From positions 1,029,648 through 1,093,647 of the forward strand of contig NZ_FPBF01000001.1 of the NCBI RefSeq assembly GCF_900116615.1: a stretch of DNA of 64,000 nt, written 5' to 3'. Source of the DNA: Algoriphagus locisalis. GTDB taxonomy: Bacteria; Bacteroidota; Bacteroidia; Cytophagales; Cyclobacteriaceae. Positions 7,659-15,674 of this stretch are shown here, one piece after another. Position 1 is the first letter of the stretch, and each line of letters begins with the position of its first letter. The position numbers and the translations under genes were made by a program. Below the pieces are notes generated by a model, which had not been told where the DNA came from, made no database searches, and worked only from the letters and a program-made list of their open reading frames with translations.

Positions 7659-8916
7659 TGCGCTTAAATTGTTGTTCCAGACTTTTATTCATTTCCAAAC
7701 TCCTGATAATTGCTGAATCCAGTGGGTGTTTTTTGATGAAATCATAAGTTTTCCAAAAACTTGAATCAAGTTCATATTTATTGGATTCGACTTCTTCATC
7801 TCTGCCAAGTGCATTTTTCACTCGAATCTTTTTAAAATCCTCAGTCACTGGAACATCAAACCAAATAGTAGAAATATCCATTTGGTGCGTGCCCACATCT
7901 CGGTTAATCAATCTTAATTCCTTATTTCGAAACATTTCCGGATAATAGACTCCATCGACTTCCCTAAACTTGGCAAAAGTTTGGTATTCACCTGATAGCC
8001 ACCCTATTTGATATTCTACAATCGCATGGTTTCTAGCGTTTATTTTCAAGTAACTACTGCCATTAGGAGGATCTTTACTACTGAATGCTATTTGATAGAT
8101 CGTATCATTTCCCACAATCTCCTCTCCCATCAATCTGCGGTATGTTGGCAACTCTGGAATCCCCATAAATCGATCCCCGTCTTTGCCGAACCAAGTTTTG
8201 GAATGGTAAGCATCACCTCGAAATCCATTATTATGTTGATAGGTTTTAATAACTTGGTTTGATGGTCCGAGAGTACTTCCTGTTGATTTAATATGCTCTC
8301 TAATTCGATGCTTCAGTATTGTCATTGAAGAATCAACCTCACCCAATTCGTCGCTTTGTCTTAGTGATTCAAGTTTAATCCGAATATCCACTCCTTCTTT
8401 GAAATAGCTAACTTCTTCTACCACCACAGCTGCCTCAACGAGCTTGGTGAATTCCTCATAGTTCGTAGATACTTTTCTGTAAAACCCTCTCAGCTGGTGA
8501 CGCTTGTCTGGATAGTTATTCGGGATATTATCAATCGCTTTCGAAATCATCTCCTCGATAAAATTATCTTCTGGCATTACCGTAACCTCATTCAAAGAAA
8601 GTAGCTGTCTTTGGAGCCTAAGTGTATTTCCAGTTTTTGCTAGCGAAGAGATTGACACTTCCTTCTTTTCAAATCCAATAGATGAGATCACGACAGTTTC
8701 ATCCAAGAACTGAGAGGGGAAAAAGAACTTAAACTCTCCTTGTTCATCTGCCAAAGCAGAAAAATCAGGGTAGTTCTTTAAGTACAGGTATGCATACTGC
8801 ACAGGAGCCAAATCTTCGCTGTCTATGACGGTACCAGAAATGCTATTTGCTTGCCGGTTTTGTGCGGTTACAAAATGAGCACAAAGGAAAAAGAAAGAGA
8901 ATACTAAAAATCGCAT
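7645..8916 (-). CDS. Carboxypeptidase-like regulatory-domain envelope protein
   Basis: The ATG at 8916 (one codon after a GTG) gives 423 residues with a signal peptide ending near HFVTAQ. Residues 25-105 form a carboxypeptidase D regulatory-like beta-sandwich (SGTVIDSEDLAPVQYAYLYL ... VVISSIGFEKKEVSI). The remainder is a beta-rich region of the kind found in outer-membrane-associated proteins near SusC-like or DUF5686 families. There is no TonB-dependent barrel. It lies directly upstream of the split TlpA-like gene with a 14-bp overlap. The function is unknown; an envelope assembly or binding role is inferred. Confidence 0.75.
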   Translation of the reverse strand: MRFLVFSFFFLCAHFVTAQNRQANSISGTVIDSEDLAPVQYAYLYLKNYPDFSALADEQGEFKFFFPSQFLDETVVISSIGFEKKEVSISSLAKTGNTLRLQRQLLSLNEVTVMPEDNFIEEMISKAIDNIPNNYPDKRHQLRGFYRKVSTNYEEFTKLVEAAVVVEEVSYFKEGVDIRIKLESLRQSDELGEVDSSMTILKHRIREHIKSTGSTLGPSNQVIKTYQHNNGFRGDAYHSKTWFGKDGDRFMGIPELPTYRRLMGEEIVGNDTIYQIAFSSKDPPNGSSYLKINARNHAIVEYQIGWLSGEYQTFAKFREVDGVYYPEMFRNKELRLINRDVGTHQMDISTIWFDVPVTEDFKKIRVKNALGRDEEVESNKYELDSSFWKTYDFIKKHPLDSAIIRSLEMNKSLEQQFKRNAKD

Positions 8917-9023
8917 CACCTAATAAAATAAAAATAATGCAATTTCTCAACACCTACTTAATTTGGAATGGTAGTAACGATTCCGTTACCTGACTATTTC
9001 GTAAGATTCACTGCCAATAAATT

Positions 9024-10181
9024 TTAATCCGACAATTTCACAGTAAAAACCAGCAATGAAGGATTGTCATACTTATCCATAGCGTCTGCCAAATCAATTA
9101 ATAATGGATTGGTGAGCCTCTTATGCTCACGTAGAACTTTAACGTGTTCAGGCTCGATAGTACTTACAAAACGGTCGTTAGACAACGTAGCGATTGGTTG
9201 TATGAAAAGATTCTCAGGATTATATCTGTCTTTGTTCAAAAAATTGAGCTCATTGTTTTGCTTATCATAAAAAAAATAAGCTAACTCCCCTTTATCGTAA
9301 ATGTCGAAATACAGATAATTTTCTGACTCTACCAGCCCCATATGAATAAACCTGTAATCCCTTTTCTTTTCATCATAACCCTCTGCGCTTTTAGTGAACT
9401 CATATGGAAAATTACTATCGCCAAAATCAATTTTTAGATATGGGATAAATTCATCTTCAGTCCAAGTGTAAATTTGATTGCGCCAATAGTCGAAGTAATT
9501 TACTTTTCCATCGAATTCATAAAATATCATGTTTGGCAAATACCAAGTTTTGTACTCCGGCGTACTCGGAAAGTAAGTTCTTTTGACAATGCCGTTTTCA
9601 TCCATTGATGCAACATCATAGGATTCATTTAATTCAAAATCAGAGGCAGATCTATTCAAAAACAGTAAAAATTCGTTGTTAAATTTAGCTATACCTTGGG
9701 GGAATGAATTTATCCTTATTTCTTTCTGAAACTCCCCATTCAGATTAAATGACACAATCTTTCTCCCATTGTTGTCAAGTACAATAATTTGCTGTTGCCC
9801 AGAATCAAACCAAAAATTGGTCACCTCAGAGATCTCCCCTGGCCCATTCCCAATTTCTCCAATCGTATGGATAAACTCGCCATTTGCATTGAAAACAAAC
9901 AATTTTGACATGGAATGTATGTACCATTGTCCTTCAATTTGCTGGACTTTTGAAATTTTCCCTAACAAGGATTCCGCATTGGTTTCAAGTTGAATTATAT
10001 CCTGAATTTCAAACTTTTTTATTTCAGCATATTCTGAAACATCTTTATCCAGTTTTATGGTATAAGCACCTTCATGAGTTACTGATACTTCTTTTTCAAT
10101 GTTTTTTTTGCAACTAACGCACAATAAAACTACAGTTACAACCTTCAAAGCATAGGAGTAAGAATGGGCTTTCGGTCTCAT
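9024..10181 (-). CDS. 6-bladed beta-propeller lipoprotein
   Basis: This 385-residue protein begins with a lipoprotein signal (VVTVVLLCVSC, Cys about residue 24). The body shows propeller-type repeats such as IEGQWYIHSMSKLFVFNANG, then FIHTIGEIGNGPGEISEV and IIVLDNNGRKIVSFNLNGEF. The GxGPGE motif is typical of the Bacteroidota 6-bladed beta-propeller family (DUF5128/NHL-like). Family members are surface or periplasmic proteins of unknown ligand. It is one of three full paralogues in the window (also 14427-15644 and 45803-47065). It lies just before the carboxypeptidase-regulatory gene on the same strand, about 108 bp away. Confidence 0.85.
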   Translation of the reverse strand: MRPKAHSYSYALKVVTVVLLCVSCKKNIEKEVSVTHEGAYTIKLDKDVSEYAEIKKFEIQDIIQLETNAESLLGKISKVQQIEGQWYIHSMSKLFVFNANGEFIHTIGEIGNGPGEISEVTNFWFDSGQQQIIVLDNNGRKIVSFNLNGEFQKEIRINSFPQGIAKFNNEFLLFLNRSASDFELNESYDVASMDENGIVKRTYFPSTPEYKTWYLPNMIFYEFDGKVNYFDYWRNQIYTWTEDEFIPYLKIDFGDSNFPYEFTKSAEGYDEKKRDYRFIHMGLVESENYLYFDIYDKGELAYFFYDKQNNELNFLNKDRYNPENLFIQPIATLSNDRFVSTIEPEHVKVLREHKRLTNPLLIDLADAMDKYDNPSLLVFTVKLSD

Positions 10182-10271
10182 AATGATCTTTTAGCTAAAA
10201 ATCTAATGTTTAGCAATATACTATTAGTTTAAAAAACAGCCTCATAAAATGCCTTAACTGCTACTTATAAA

Positions 10272-10300
10272 CCAAAAAAGCCTTCCCGAGGGAAGGCTTC
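10272..10300 (-). terminator. Intrinsic terminator after rplT
   Basis: A 10-bp stem (AAGCCTTCCC with GGGAAGGCTT) around a GA loop is followed on the minus strand by TTTTTT. It lies 24 bp beyond the rplT stop and closes the thrS-infC-rpmI-rplT operon. Confidence 0.92.
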
Positions 10301-10323
10301 CAATAAAATAAGACAGTGCAACC

Positions 10324-10668
10324 TTATTTTACTCTTTCAACTACAGCTTTGAATGCTTCTGGGTGATTCATGGCTAAATCTGCCAAAACCTTACGGTTAA
10401 GTTCGATTTCGCCTTTCTTCAATAATCCCATCAATTGAGAATAAGATACGCCGTGCATTCTTGCACCTGCGTTGATACGCTGAATCCACAAAGCTCTGAA
10501 TTCTCTTTTCTTCGCTTTACGGTCTCTGTACGCATACTGAAGACCTTTCTCATACTTGTTTTTGGCTACTGTCCATACGTTGCTACCTCTTCCGAAGTAA
10601 CCTCTTGTGGCTTTTAGCACTTTTTTTCTTCTTGCTCTGGACGCTACCGCGTTTACCGATCTAGGCAT
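10324..10668 (-). CDS. rplT: 50S ribosomal protein L20
   Basis: The 114-residue product starts [19 protein letters not shown] and contains [20 protein letters not shown] and the RNA-binding stretch [20 protein letters not shown], all diagnostic of L20. It binds 23S rRNA early in large-subunit assembly. It follows rpmI by about 110 bp in the conserved infC-rpmI-rplT order and is followed by a strong terminator. Confidence 0.98.
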   Translation of the reverse strand: MPRSVNAVASRARRKKVLKATRGYFGRGSNVWTVAKNKYEKGLQYAYRDRKAKKREFRALWIQRINAGARMHGVSYSQLMGLLKKGEIELNRKVLADLAMNHPEAFKAVVERVK

Positions 10669-10779
10669 AGTGTTTTGTTTTTTGACAGTTGGTGCCCCGA
10701 GTGATCGAGATCTTGTTTACCAAAATGTCTGGTGAATAAATAAACCTTAATTAATTGATTTTTAAGCAACTGCGGAGAA

Positions 10780-10974
10780 TCAGATTCTCAACATGTCTCT
10801 TACTCTACCCTCGTCAGACTCATGTACTAGACCAGTTTTAGTCAAGTTATGCTTTCTTTTAGTAGATTTTTTGGTCAGGATGTGGCTTTTGAAAGCGTGT
10901 TTCCTTTTGATTTTGCCGGTTCCCGTTAAAGCGAACCTCTTCTTTGCACTGGATTTGGTTTTTACCTTTGGCAT
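10780..10974 (-). CDS. rpmI: 50S ribosomal protein L35
   Basis: The 64-residue basic protein begins [20 protein letters not shown] and continues with [20 protein letters not shown], matching L35 in sequence and length. It lies 25 bp downstream of infC and upstream of rplT on the same strand. Confidence 0.97.
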   Translation of the reverse strand: MPKVKTKSSAKKRFALTGTGKIKRKHAFKSHILTKKSTKRKHNLTKTGLVHESDEGRVRDMLRI

Positions 10975-10999
10975 TTTGCTGTATTTATTTAGTTGAAAT

Positions 11000-11554
11000 T
11001 TATTTCTTTCCTGCCTTCGGAGCGATGAAGATGTTCATTCGTTTACCTTCCATTTTTGGAAGCTGCTCTACTGCACCGTACTCTGCCAGCGCCTGAGCAA
11101 ATTTCAGAAGTAGCATCTCTCCTCTTTCTTTAAACACAATGCTACGGCCGACGAAGTGAACGTAAGCCTTTACCTTTGCGCCTTCTTTCAAGAAGTTGAT
11201 GGCATGCTTCAATTTGAAATTGTAATCATGATCATCCGTATTCGGTCCGAATCTGATCTCCTTCAAAACAATCTTCGCGGCATTGGACTTGATCTCCTTC
11301 TGCTTCTTTTTCTGCTCGTACTTAAACTTTGCGTAGTCAAGAATTTTACAAACGGGAGGATCAACATTAGGAGAAATCTCTACCAGATCCAGGTCATTTT
11401 CCTGTGCGAGTTTGATGGCTTTGTCTGTAGGAAGTAATGCATTTCCACCTTCTACAAAATCACCAACCACCCGTACCTCACGAGCTCTGATTTTCTGGTT
11501 TACTTTATAAGGTTCTTCTTGTCTACCTCTATAGGGTTGTCTGTTGTTTCTCAA
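11000..11554 (-). CDS. infC: Translation initiation factor IF-3 (non-AUG start)
   Basis: The 184-residue product has the IF-3 N-domain ([18 protein letters not shown] ... [20 protein letters not shown]) and C-domain ([20 protein letters not shown]). It prevents premature subunit joining and checks start codons. No in-frame ATG is available near the start; the best start is a TTG at 11554, with ATC a few codons further upstream. infC is known in several bacteria to use a rare start codon so that IF-3 limits its own synthesis, and the same may hold here. It follows thrS by about 90 bp. Confidence 0.96.
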   Translation of the reverse strand: MRNNRQPYRGRQEEPYKVNQKIRAREVRVVGDFVEGGNALLPTDKAIKLAQENDLDLVEISPNVDPPVCKILDYAKFKYEQKKKQKEIKSNAAKIVLKEIRFGPNTDDHDYNFKLKHAINFLKEGAKVKAYVHFVGRSIVFKERGEMLLLKFAQALAEYGAVEQLPKMEGKRMNIFIAPKAGKK

Positions 11555-11641
11555 GTTTGCGTTGATTGTTTTTATGAAATTGGATGCAAATATCGGAATT
11601 ATTTCTAATTAAGAAAAACTGAATTAAATAATACAGTATAA

Positions 11642-13588
11642 TTACTTACTCAATGATGCTGAAATAATACCTTGAAAATAGTTTATAAACTCCTCTGGAG
11701 AGAAGTTACCTAGATCTCCTTCACCATGCTTTCGGACAGAAAGCTTTCGCTCTTCCTGCTCCTTTTCCCCCACTATCAGCATAAAAGGCACTTTTTTGAC
11801 TTCAGAGTCACGGATTTTTCGCCCGATCTTTTCATCTCTGTTGTCTATAGAACCTGATATACCCCCCTCTTCGAGGATCGATTTTATTTCTTCAGCATAT
11901 TCTACATATTTCTCAGAAATAGGTAAAATATTGATCTGCTCAGGAGAAAGCCATAGTGGGAAATTGCCTGCACAGTGCTCAATAAGCACTGCTACGAATC
12001 TCTCAAGAGAACCAAAAGGCGCTCTGTGAATCATCACAGGTCTGTGTTTTTGATTATCTGAACCTATATATTCAAGTTCGAATCGTTCTGGTAAGTTATA
12101 ATCTACCTGGATAGTTCCCAACTGCCATTTTCTTCCCAAAGCATCTTTGACCATAAAGTCCAACTTCGGCCCGTAAAATGCTGCCTCGCCAAGTTCAGTA
12201 ACAGTATCCAGTCCTTTCTCTGCTGCTGCTTCGATAATCGCAGATTCTGCCTTGTTCCAGTTTTCATCACCGCCAATATACTTGGAAGGATTCTCCGGAT
12301 CTCTCAAGGAAATCTGAGCGGTGAAATCTTCAAAACCTAAAGCCTTGAACACATACAATACCAAGTCAATTACCTTGACAAACTCCTCTTTCACCTGATC
12401 TGGGCGACAGAAGATATGCGCATCATCCTGAGTAAAACCTCGAACCCGGGTCAATCCGTGTAGCTCACCACTTTGCTCATAGCGATATACGGTACCGAAT
12501 TCGGCATAACGAATCGGCAATTCCTTATATGAATGTGGCTTATGCTTATAGATCTCGCAGTGATGCGGACAGTTCATTGGTTTTAGCAAAAACTCCTCGC
12601 CTTCATGCGGAGTCGCAATGGGCTGAAAAGAATCCTTGCCATATTTCTCGTAGTGACCAGAAGTCTCATAAAGGACTTTGTGACCGATATGCGGAGTGAT
12701 TACTTGCTGATAACCTGCTTTGTCCTGTGCCTTTTTCAGGAAATTCACCAGACGCTCTCTTAGCAAGGTGCCTTTTGGTAGCCAAAGCGGAAGCCCCGCT
12801 CCTACTTTTTCAGAGAAAGTGAAAAGCTCAAGTTCACGTCCCAGTTTCCTGTGATCGCGTTTTTTTGCTTCTTCAAGCAATGTCAGATAATCCGAAAGCT
12901 CCTTGGCTTTCGGGAAAGTAACACCGTAGATACGGGTAAGCATTTTACGTTTCTCATCCCCTCTCCAATACGCTCCTGCGATGTTAGTCAGCTTAACAGC
13001 TTTTACAAAACCTGTGTTAGGAATGTGTGGTCCACGACAAAGATCGACGAAGTTTCCCTGCTGATAAAACGTGATTGAACCATCTTCAAGTCCTTCTAAT
13101 AGGTCCAGCTTGTATTCATCACCTTTCTTCTGGAAATAGTCAACTGCATCTTTCTTGGAAATATCAGTACGGATGTACTCATTCTTCTCACGGGCCAACT
13201 CGATCATTTTCTTCTCGATGGCTTCGAGTTCCGAGCCGTCAAGAGTCTTATCACCGAAATCTACATCGTAGTAGAAACCTGTTTCGATGGGAGGTCCAAT
13301 TCCGAACTTGATGCCTGGATGTAGTGCTTCCAATGCTTCTGCAAGCAAGTGAGCGGATGAGTGCCAAAAGGTGTTTTTGCCTTCTCCGTCGTTCCAAGTC
13401 AATAATTGAATGGAGGAATCCTCGTTGATAGCTCGGGTAGCATCCCAAACCTGTCCGTTTACTTTTGCGGCTAGAACGTTTCTCGCTAAACCCTCGCTGA
13501 TACTTGCAGCAATCTGTAGTCCGGTAGTTCCTTTTTCGTACTCCTTCACAGTGCCATCTGGAAGGGTAATTTTAATAAGTTGTGACAT
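11642..13588 (-). CDS. thrS: Threonine--tRNA ligase
   Basis: The 648-residue product shows the full ThrRS layout: TGS domain (residues 1-65), editing/SAD domain with [11 protein letters not shown] (about 76), class II catalytic core with the zinc-site region [20 protein letters not shown] and motif 2 [17 protein letters not shown], and a C-terminal anticodon-binding domain (from about 545). It charges tRNA-Thr and hydrolyses Ser-tRNA-Thr. It is the first gene of the thrS-infC-rpmI-rplT operon. A possible promoter lies about 50-75 bp upstream. Confidence 0.98.
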   Translation of the reverse strand: MSQLIKITLPDGTVKEYEKGTTGLQIAASISEGLARNVLAAKVNGQVWDATRAINEDSSIQLLTWNDGEGKNTFWHSSAHLLAEALEALHPGIKFGIGPPIETGFYYDVDFGDKTLDGSELEAIEKKMIELAREKNEYIRTDISKKDAVDYFQKKGDEYKLDLLEGLEDGSITFYQQGNFVDLCRGPHIPNTGFVKAVKLTNIAGAYWRGDEKRKMLTRIYGVTFPKAKELSDYLTLLEEAKKRDHRKLGRELELFTFSEKVGAGLPLWLPKGTLLRERLVNFLKKAQDKAGYQQVITPHIGHKVLYETSGHYEKYGKDSFQPIATPHEGEEFLLKPMNCPHHCEIYKHKPHSYKELPIRYAEFGTVYRYEQSGELHGLTRVRGFTQDDAHIFCRPDQVKEEFVKVIDLVLYVFKALGFEDFTAQISLRDPENPSKYIGGDENWNKAESAIIEAAAEKGLDTVTELGEAAFYGPKLDFMVKDALGRKWQLGTIQVDYNLPERFELEYIGSDNQKHRPVMIHRAPFGSLERFVAVLIEHCAGNFPLWLSPEQINILPISEKYVEYAEEIKSILEEGGISGSIDNRDEKIGRKIRDSEVKKVPFMLIVGEKEQEERKLSVRKHGEGDLGNFSPEEFINYFQGIISASLSK

Positions 13589-13635
13589 GTGTAAAATTAG
13601 TTCTGCCCATACAAAAAGGCATAAAGATTAAGTTG

Positions 13636-13664
13636 CAAATATGCACAAGAGAGAGGCAATCAAA
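13636..13664 (-). promoter_or_regulatory. Candidate thrS operon promoter
   Basis: On the minus strand TTTG (13664-13661) is followed after 19 nt by TATTTG (13641-13636). This resembles the Bacteroidota -33 TTTG / -7 TAnnTTTG arrangement, though the -7 box is shortened. It lies about 50 bp upstream of the thrS ATG. Confidence 0.3.
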
Positions 13665-13697
13665 AAATATATGGGAAGGGAATATGGTAATGAATCT

Positions 13698-13772
13698 TTA
13701 TTTCTTCACTGTATAAACGATTAGAACTGGATTTTCAGAGTCTTGGGCTGCAAAAGCTGCTTCAGCAAAGTT
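13698..13772 (-). pseudogene. Orphan C-terminal tail of a 6-bladed beta-propeller gene
   Basis: Translated on the minus strand this stretch gives NFAEAAFAA then QDSENPVLIVYTVKK and a stop. The same tail, with Lys for Gln, ends the intact propeller gene at 14427. Ten of 75 bases differ and nearly all changes are synonymous, so the fragment is the remnant of a once-functional paralogue rather than a fresh duplication. Its 5' side abuts the toxin gene, whose stop codon overlaps it. Confidence 0.8.
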
Positions 13773-14084
13773 ATTGCATGCCTAGTAATGTATCTAGAAG
13801 TTTTTTAGGGTCTTGACGGTTATCCCAAAATGCTACAATTATAATTTGCACGTTAGTTACTTTGTAATAAATGCTAAAATTGCCCATTGAAGCAACTCTG
13901 ATACCCTTGAAATCTGTTGCTTGGAATATTAAAGGTTTCTGGGCGATTTGATTAGTTTTTTTTAAACTAGCTTTACAAGCTTTTTGGAATAAGCGGCAGA
14001 CCTATTTCTATTTACCCAATATTCTAAAACGCCAATAAATTGGATATCTGCCGTTTTCGTCCAAATTACATCGCGTTTAGCCAT
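13771..14084 (-). pseudogene. RelE/ParE family toxin, frameshifted
   Basis: The ATG at 14084 opens MAKRDVIWTKTADIQFIGVL and runs 40 codons to a TAA. Another frame then continues with KKTNQIAQKPLIFQATDFKG, IRVASMGNFSIYYKVTNVQI and IIVAFWDNRQDPKKLLDTLL to a stop at 13771. Together these form a full RelE/ParE-type toxin of about 104 residues. The break is at a TTTAAAAAAAAC tract near 13956-13967; adding one base there restores the frame. The start overlaps the antitoxin end by 19 bp, as expected for a coupled type II module. The stop codon precedes most of the A run, so simple ribosomal slippage on the A run would not rescue it. Confidence 0.8.
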
Positions 14085-14308
14085 TCAAGATTTCTTTTAT
14101 CCATCGCTTCTTGGGAAATCAGTTTGCCATATTTAATATCCTCCTCACTCATTTCCAGCATCATTTTTTGCTCATCCGTCAATTTCACATTATCTAATTC
14201 AGGCGAACTTGAGGAAATCAGTTTATCAAGAGCTTCTAAAAATTCTCTGTTTTTGATTGAAAGTATTTTATCGATCAATCCATTTTTTAAGTTATCAACT
14301 GTAGCCAT
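14066..14308 (-). CDS. Antitoxin of a RelE/ParE-type module
   Basis: This 80-residue acidic, helical protein (LIDKILSIKNREFLEALDKL ... KLTDEQKMMLEMSEEDIKYG) resembles the small helical antitoxins paired with ParE/RelE toxins in Bacteroidota. It lies immediately upstream of, and overlaps by 19 bp, the toxin reading frame. The toxin is frameshifted, so the antitoxin may now be unneeded. Assignment rests on pairing and general sequence character rather than a named motif. Confidence 0.7.
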   Translation of the reverse strand: MATVDNLKNGLIDKILSIKNREFLEALDKLISSSSPELDNVKLTDEQKMMLEMSEEDIKYGKLISQEAMDKRNLEWLNAM

Positions 14309-14426
14309 TTCAAGTCCTTATTTATTATTAAAGGTCGAAAATTTTAGATTCATTCCAAATTGGTTTAGCTGTTCTTGGTCAATTAACTTAGTAGCAAATA
14401 CGCTTTCTGGAATATGGAATGAGAGG

Positions 14427-15644
14427 TTATTTTTTAACTGTATATACAATCAGCACAGGATTTTCAGAGTCTTTAGCAGCAAAAGCTGCTTCAGCAAAGT
14501 TTTTCCCCTTCCCTTTCACATATTCTTCAAAGCCCTCCTGACCTAGTTCTGCTTTCTTTTTTTGTAGTTCTTGAAAAAGGGTTTTTCCTGGTATTGTAAA
14601 ACCTACCTTCCCTTCTTCATATTGATAAAGAATTGAATAGGGATCGAAACCTTCATTAAGATCATCAGAAATCCTTCCCTTGATTACGCTAACGTTTTGG
14701 CTTCGTCTATCAAAAAACACATTATAACTTTTTTCTTGGTAGCTAAATCCCGAATAAAGCTGGGATTCATGTATAAACCATTTGTTAGGCACGAAGTATA
14801 ATTGTGCTTTTTTGTTAATAAAATCAAGCTCTTGCAATGGATCTAGAGTTTCGCTATTACTTCTTAGTTCATCTATGCTTTGCGCGTAATCTCCGTAGTC
14901 AAATACAAGTTTAGGGCTAAAAATCTTTGAATTTATCTGGTAAATTGTATCATTGAAGGGCATTGCGAAATACATCCATTTTTCAGTTTTTTGAAAAACT
15001 TTCCTGGTAGAGAAATTTCCGTAAAATCCCTCTTTTTTATAAGGTAGAACTTTCACTGTATCCTGAAATGTCTCCGATACACTTTCCACAAAGTGCTCAC
15101 CTGGTTCTCTTGTGTCATTAAAAAAGTAATATCGCTTTTCATCTTCGGAAAACACTCCAGTATCAGTCGGCCTAGCCAACTTTTCTTCCCTGAGAAATTT
15201 ACCATCCAAATCAAACCACATCAGCTTGGGAGGATAAATACCTAATAGCAAAATTTCCTCTCCAACTATTATAGCATCATCAAATTCCAAATATTGTCCA
15301 GGCCCTTCACCATAAGCATCGAGTTTTGAGAGATATTTTCCAGCCTTGTCAAATAGCTTAACACATTCACAGTCAAAAACGTCCAAAGTAACTATCTTGT
15401 CTTCATGGAAGAATACCTTATTCAATCCTCCCAATTGCGCCTCTTCAGAATCATCTTTCAACCAGATATATTCTATCTCAGGCTCAAAGAATTCGGAGAG
15501 TTTTCCCTCTCTAGCTTCTGAGAGATCAACTTTGATGATTTCAAGTCCATCACTGGATACTTCTGACTTCGTTTCATCACTAGATGAGCAGGATGCTAAA
15601 AAGCTGGAAAGCAAACAAATTAAAAATAGCCGTAGTTTCTTCAT
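14427..15644 (-). CDS. 6-bladed beta-propeller lipoprotein
   Basis: This 405-residue lipoprotein (signal LFLICLLSSFLASC, Cys about residue 19) has propeller strands including IVTLDVFDCECVKLFDKAGK and the family motif AYGEGPGQYLEFDDA. It is a paralogue of the genes at 9024 and 45803. It lies 31 bp downstream of the DUF5686 gene, and about 120 bp beyond its end is the toxin-antitoxin module, followed by the tail of a second paralogue. The role is unknown; envelope location is inferred from the lipobox. Confidence 0.85.
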   Translation of the reverse strand: MKKLRLFLICLLSSFLASCSSSDETKSEVSSDGLEIIKVDLSEAREGKLSEFFEPEIEYIWLKDDSEEAQLGGLNKVFFHEDKIVTLDVFDCECVKLFDKAGKYLSKLDAYGEGPGQYLEFDDAIIVGEEILLLGIYPPKLMWFDLDGKFLREEKLARPTDTGVFSEDEKRYYFFNDTREPGEHFVESVSETFQDTVKVLPYKKEGFYGNFSTRKVFQKTEKWMYFAMPFNDTIYQINSKIFSPKLVFDYGDYAQSIDELRSNSETLDPLQELDFINKKAQLYFVPNKWFIHESQLYSGFSYQEKSYNVFFDRRSQNVSVIKGRISDDLNEGFDPYSILYQYEEGKVGFTIPGKTLFQELQKKKAELGQEGFEEYVKGKGKNFAEAAFAAKDSENPVLIVYTVKK

Positions 15645-15674
15645 CTACCCAAACTAATGAATAGAATCCAAAAA

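Noticed and set aside
14040..14546. 168-residue plus-strand frame
   Set aside because: It is the antisense shadow of the antitoxin and the end of the propeller gene, which have clear family matches.
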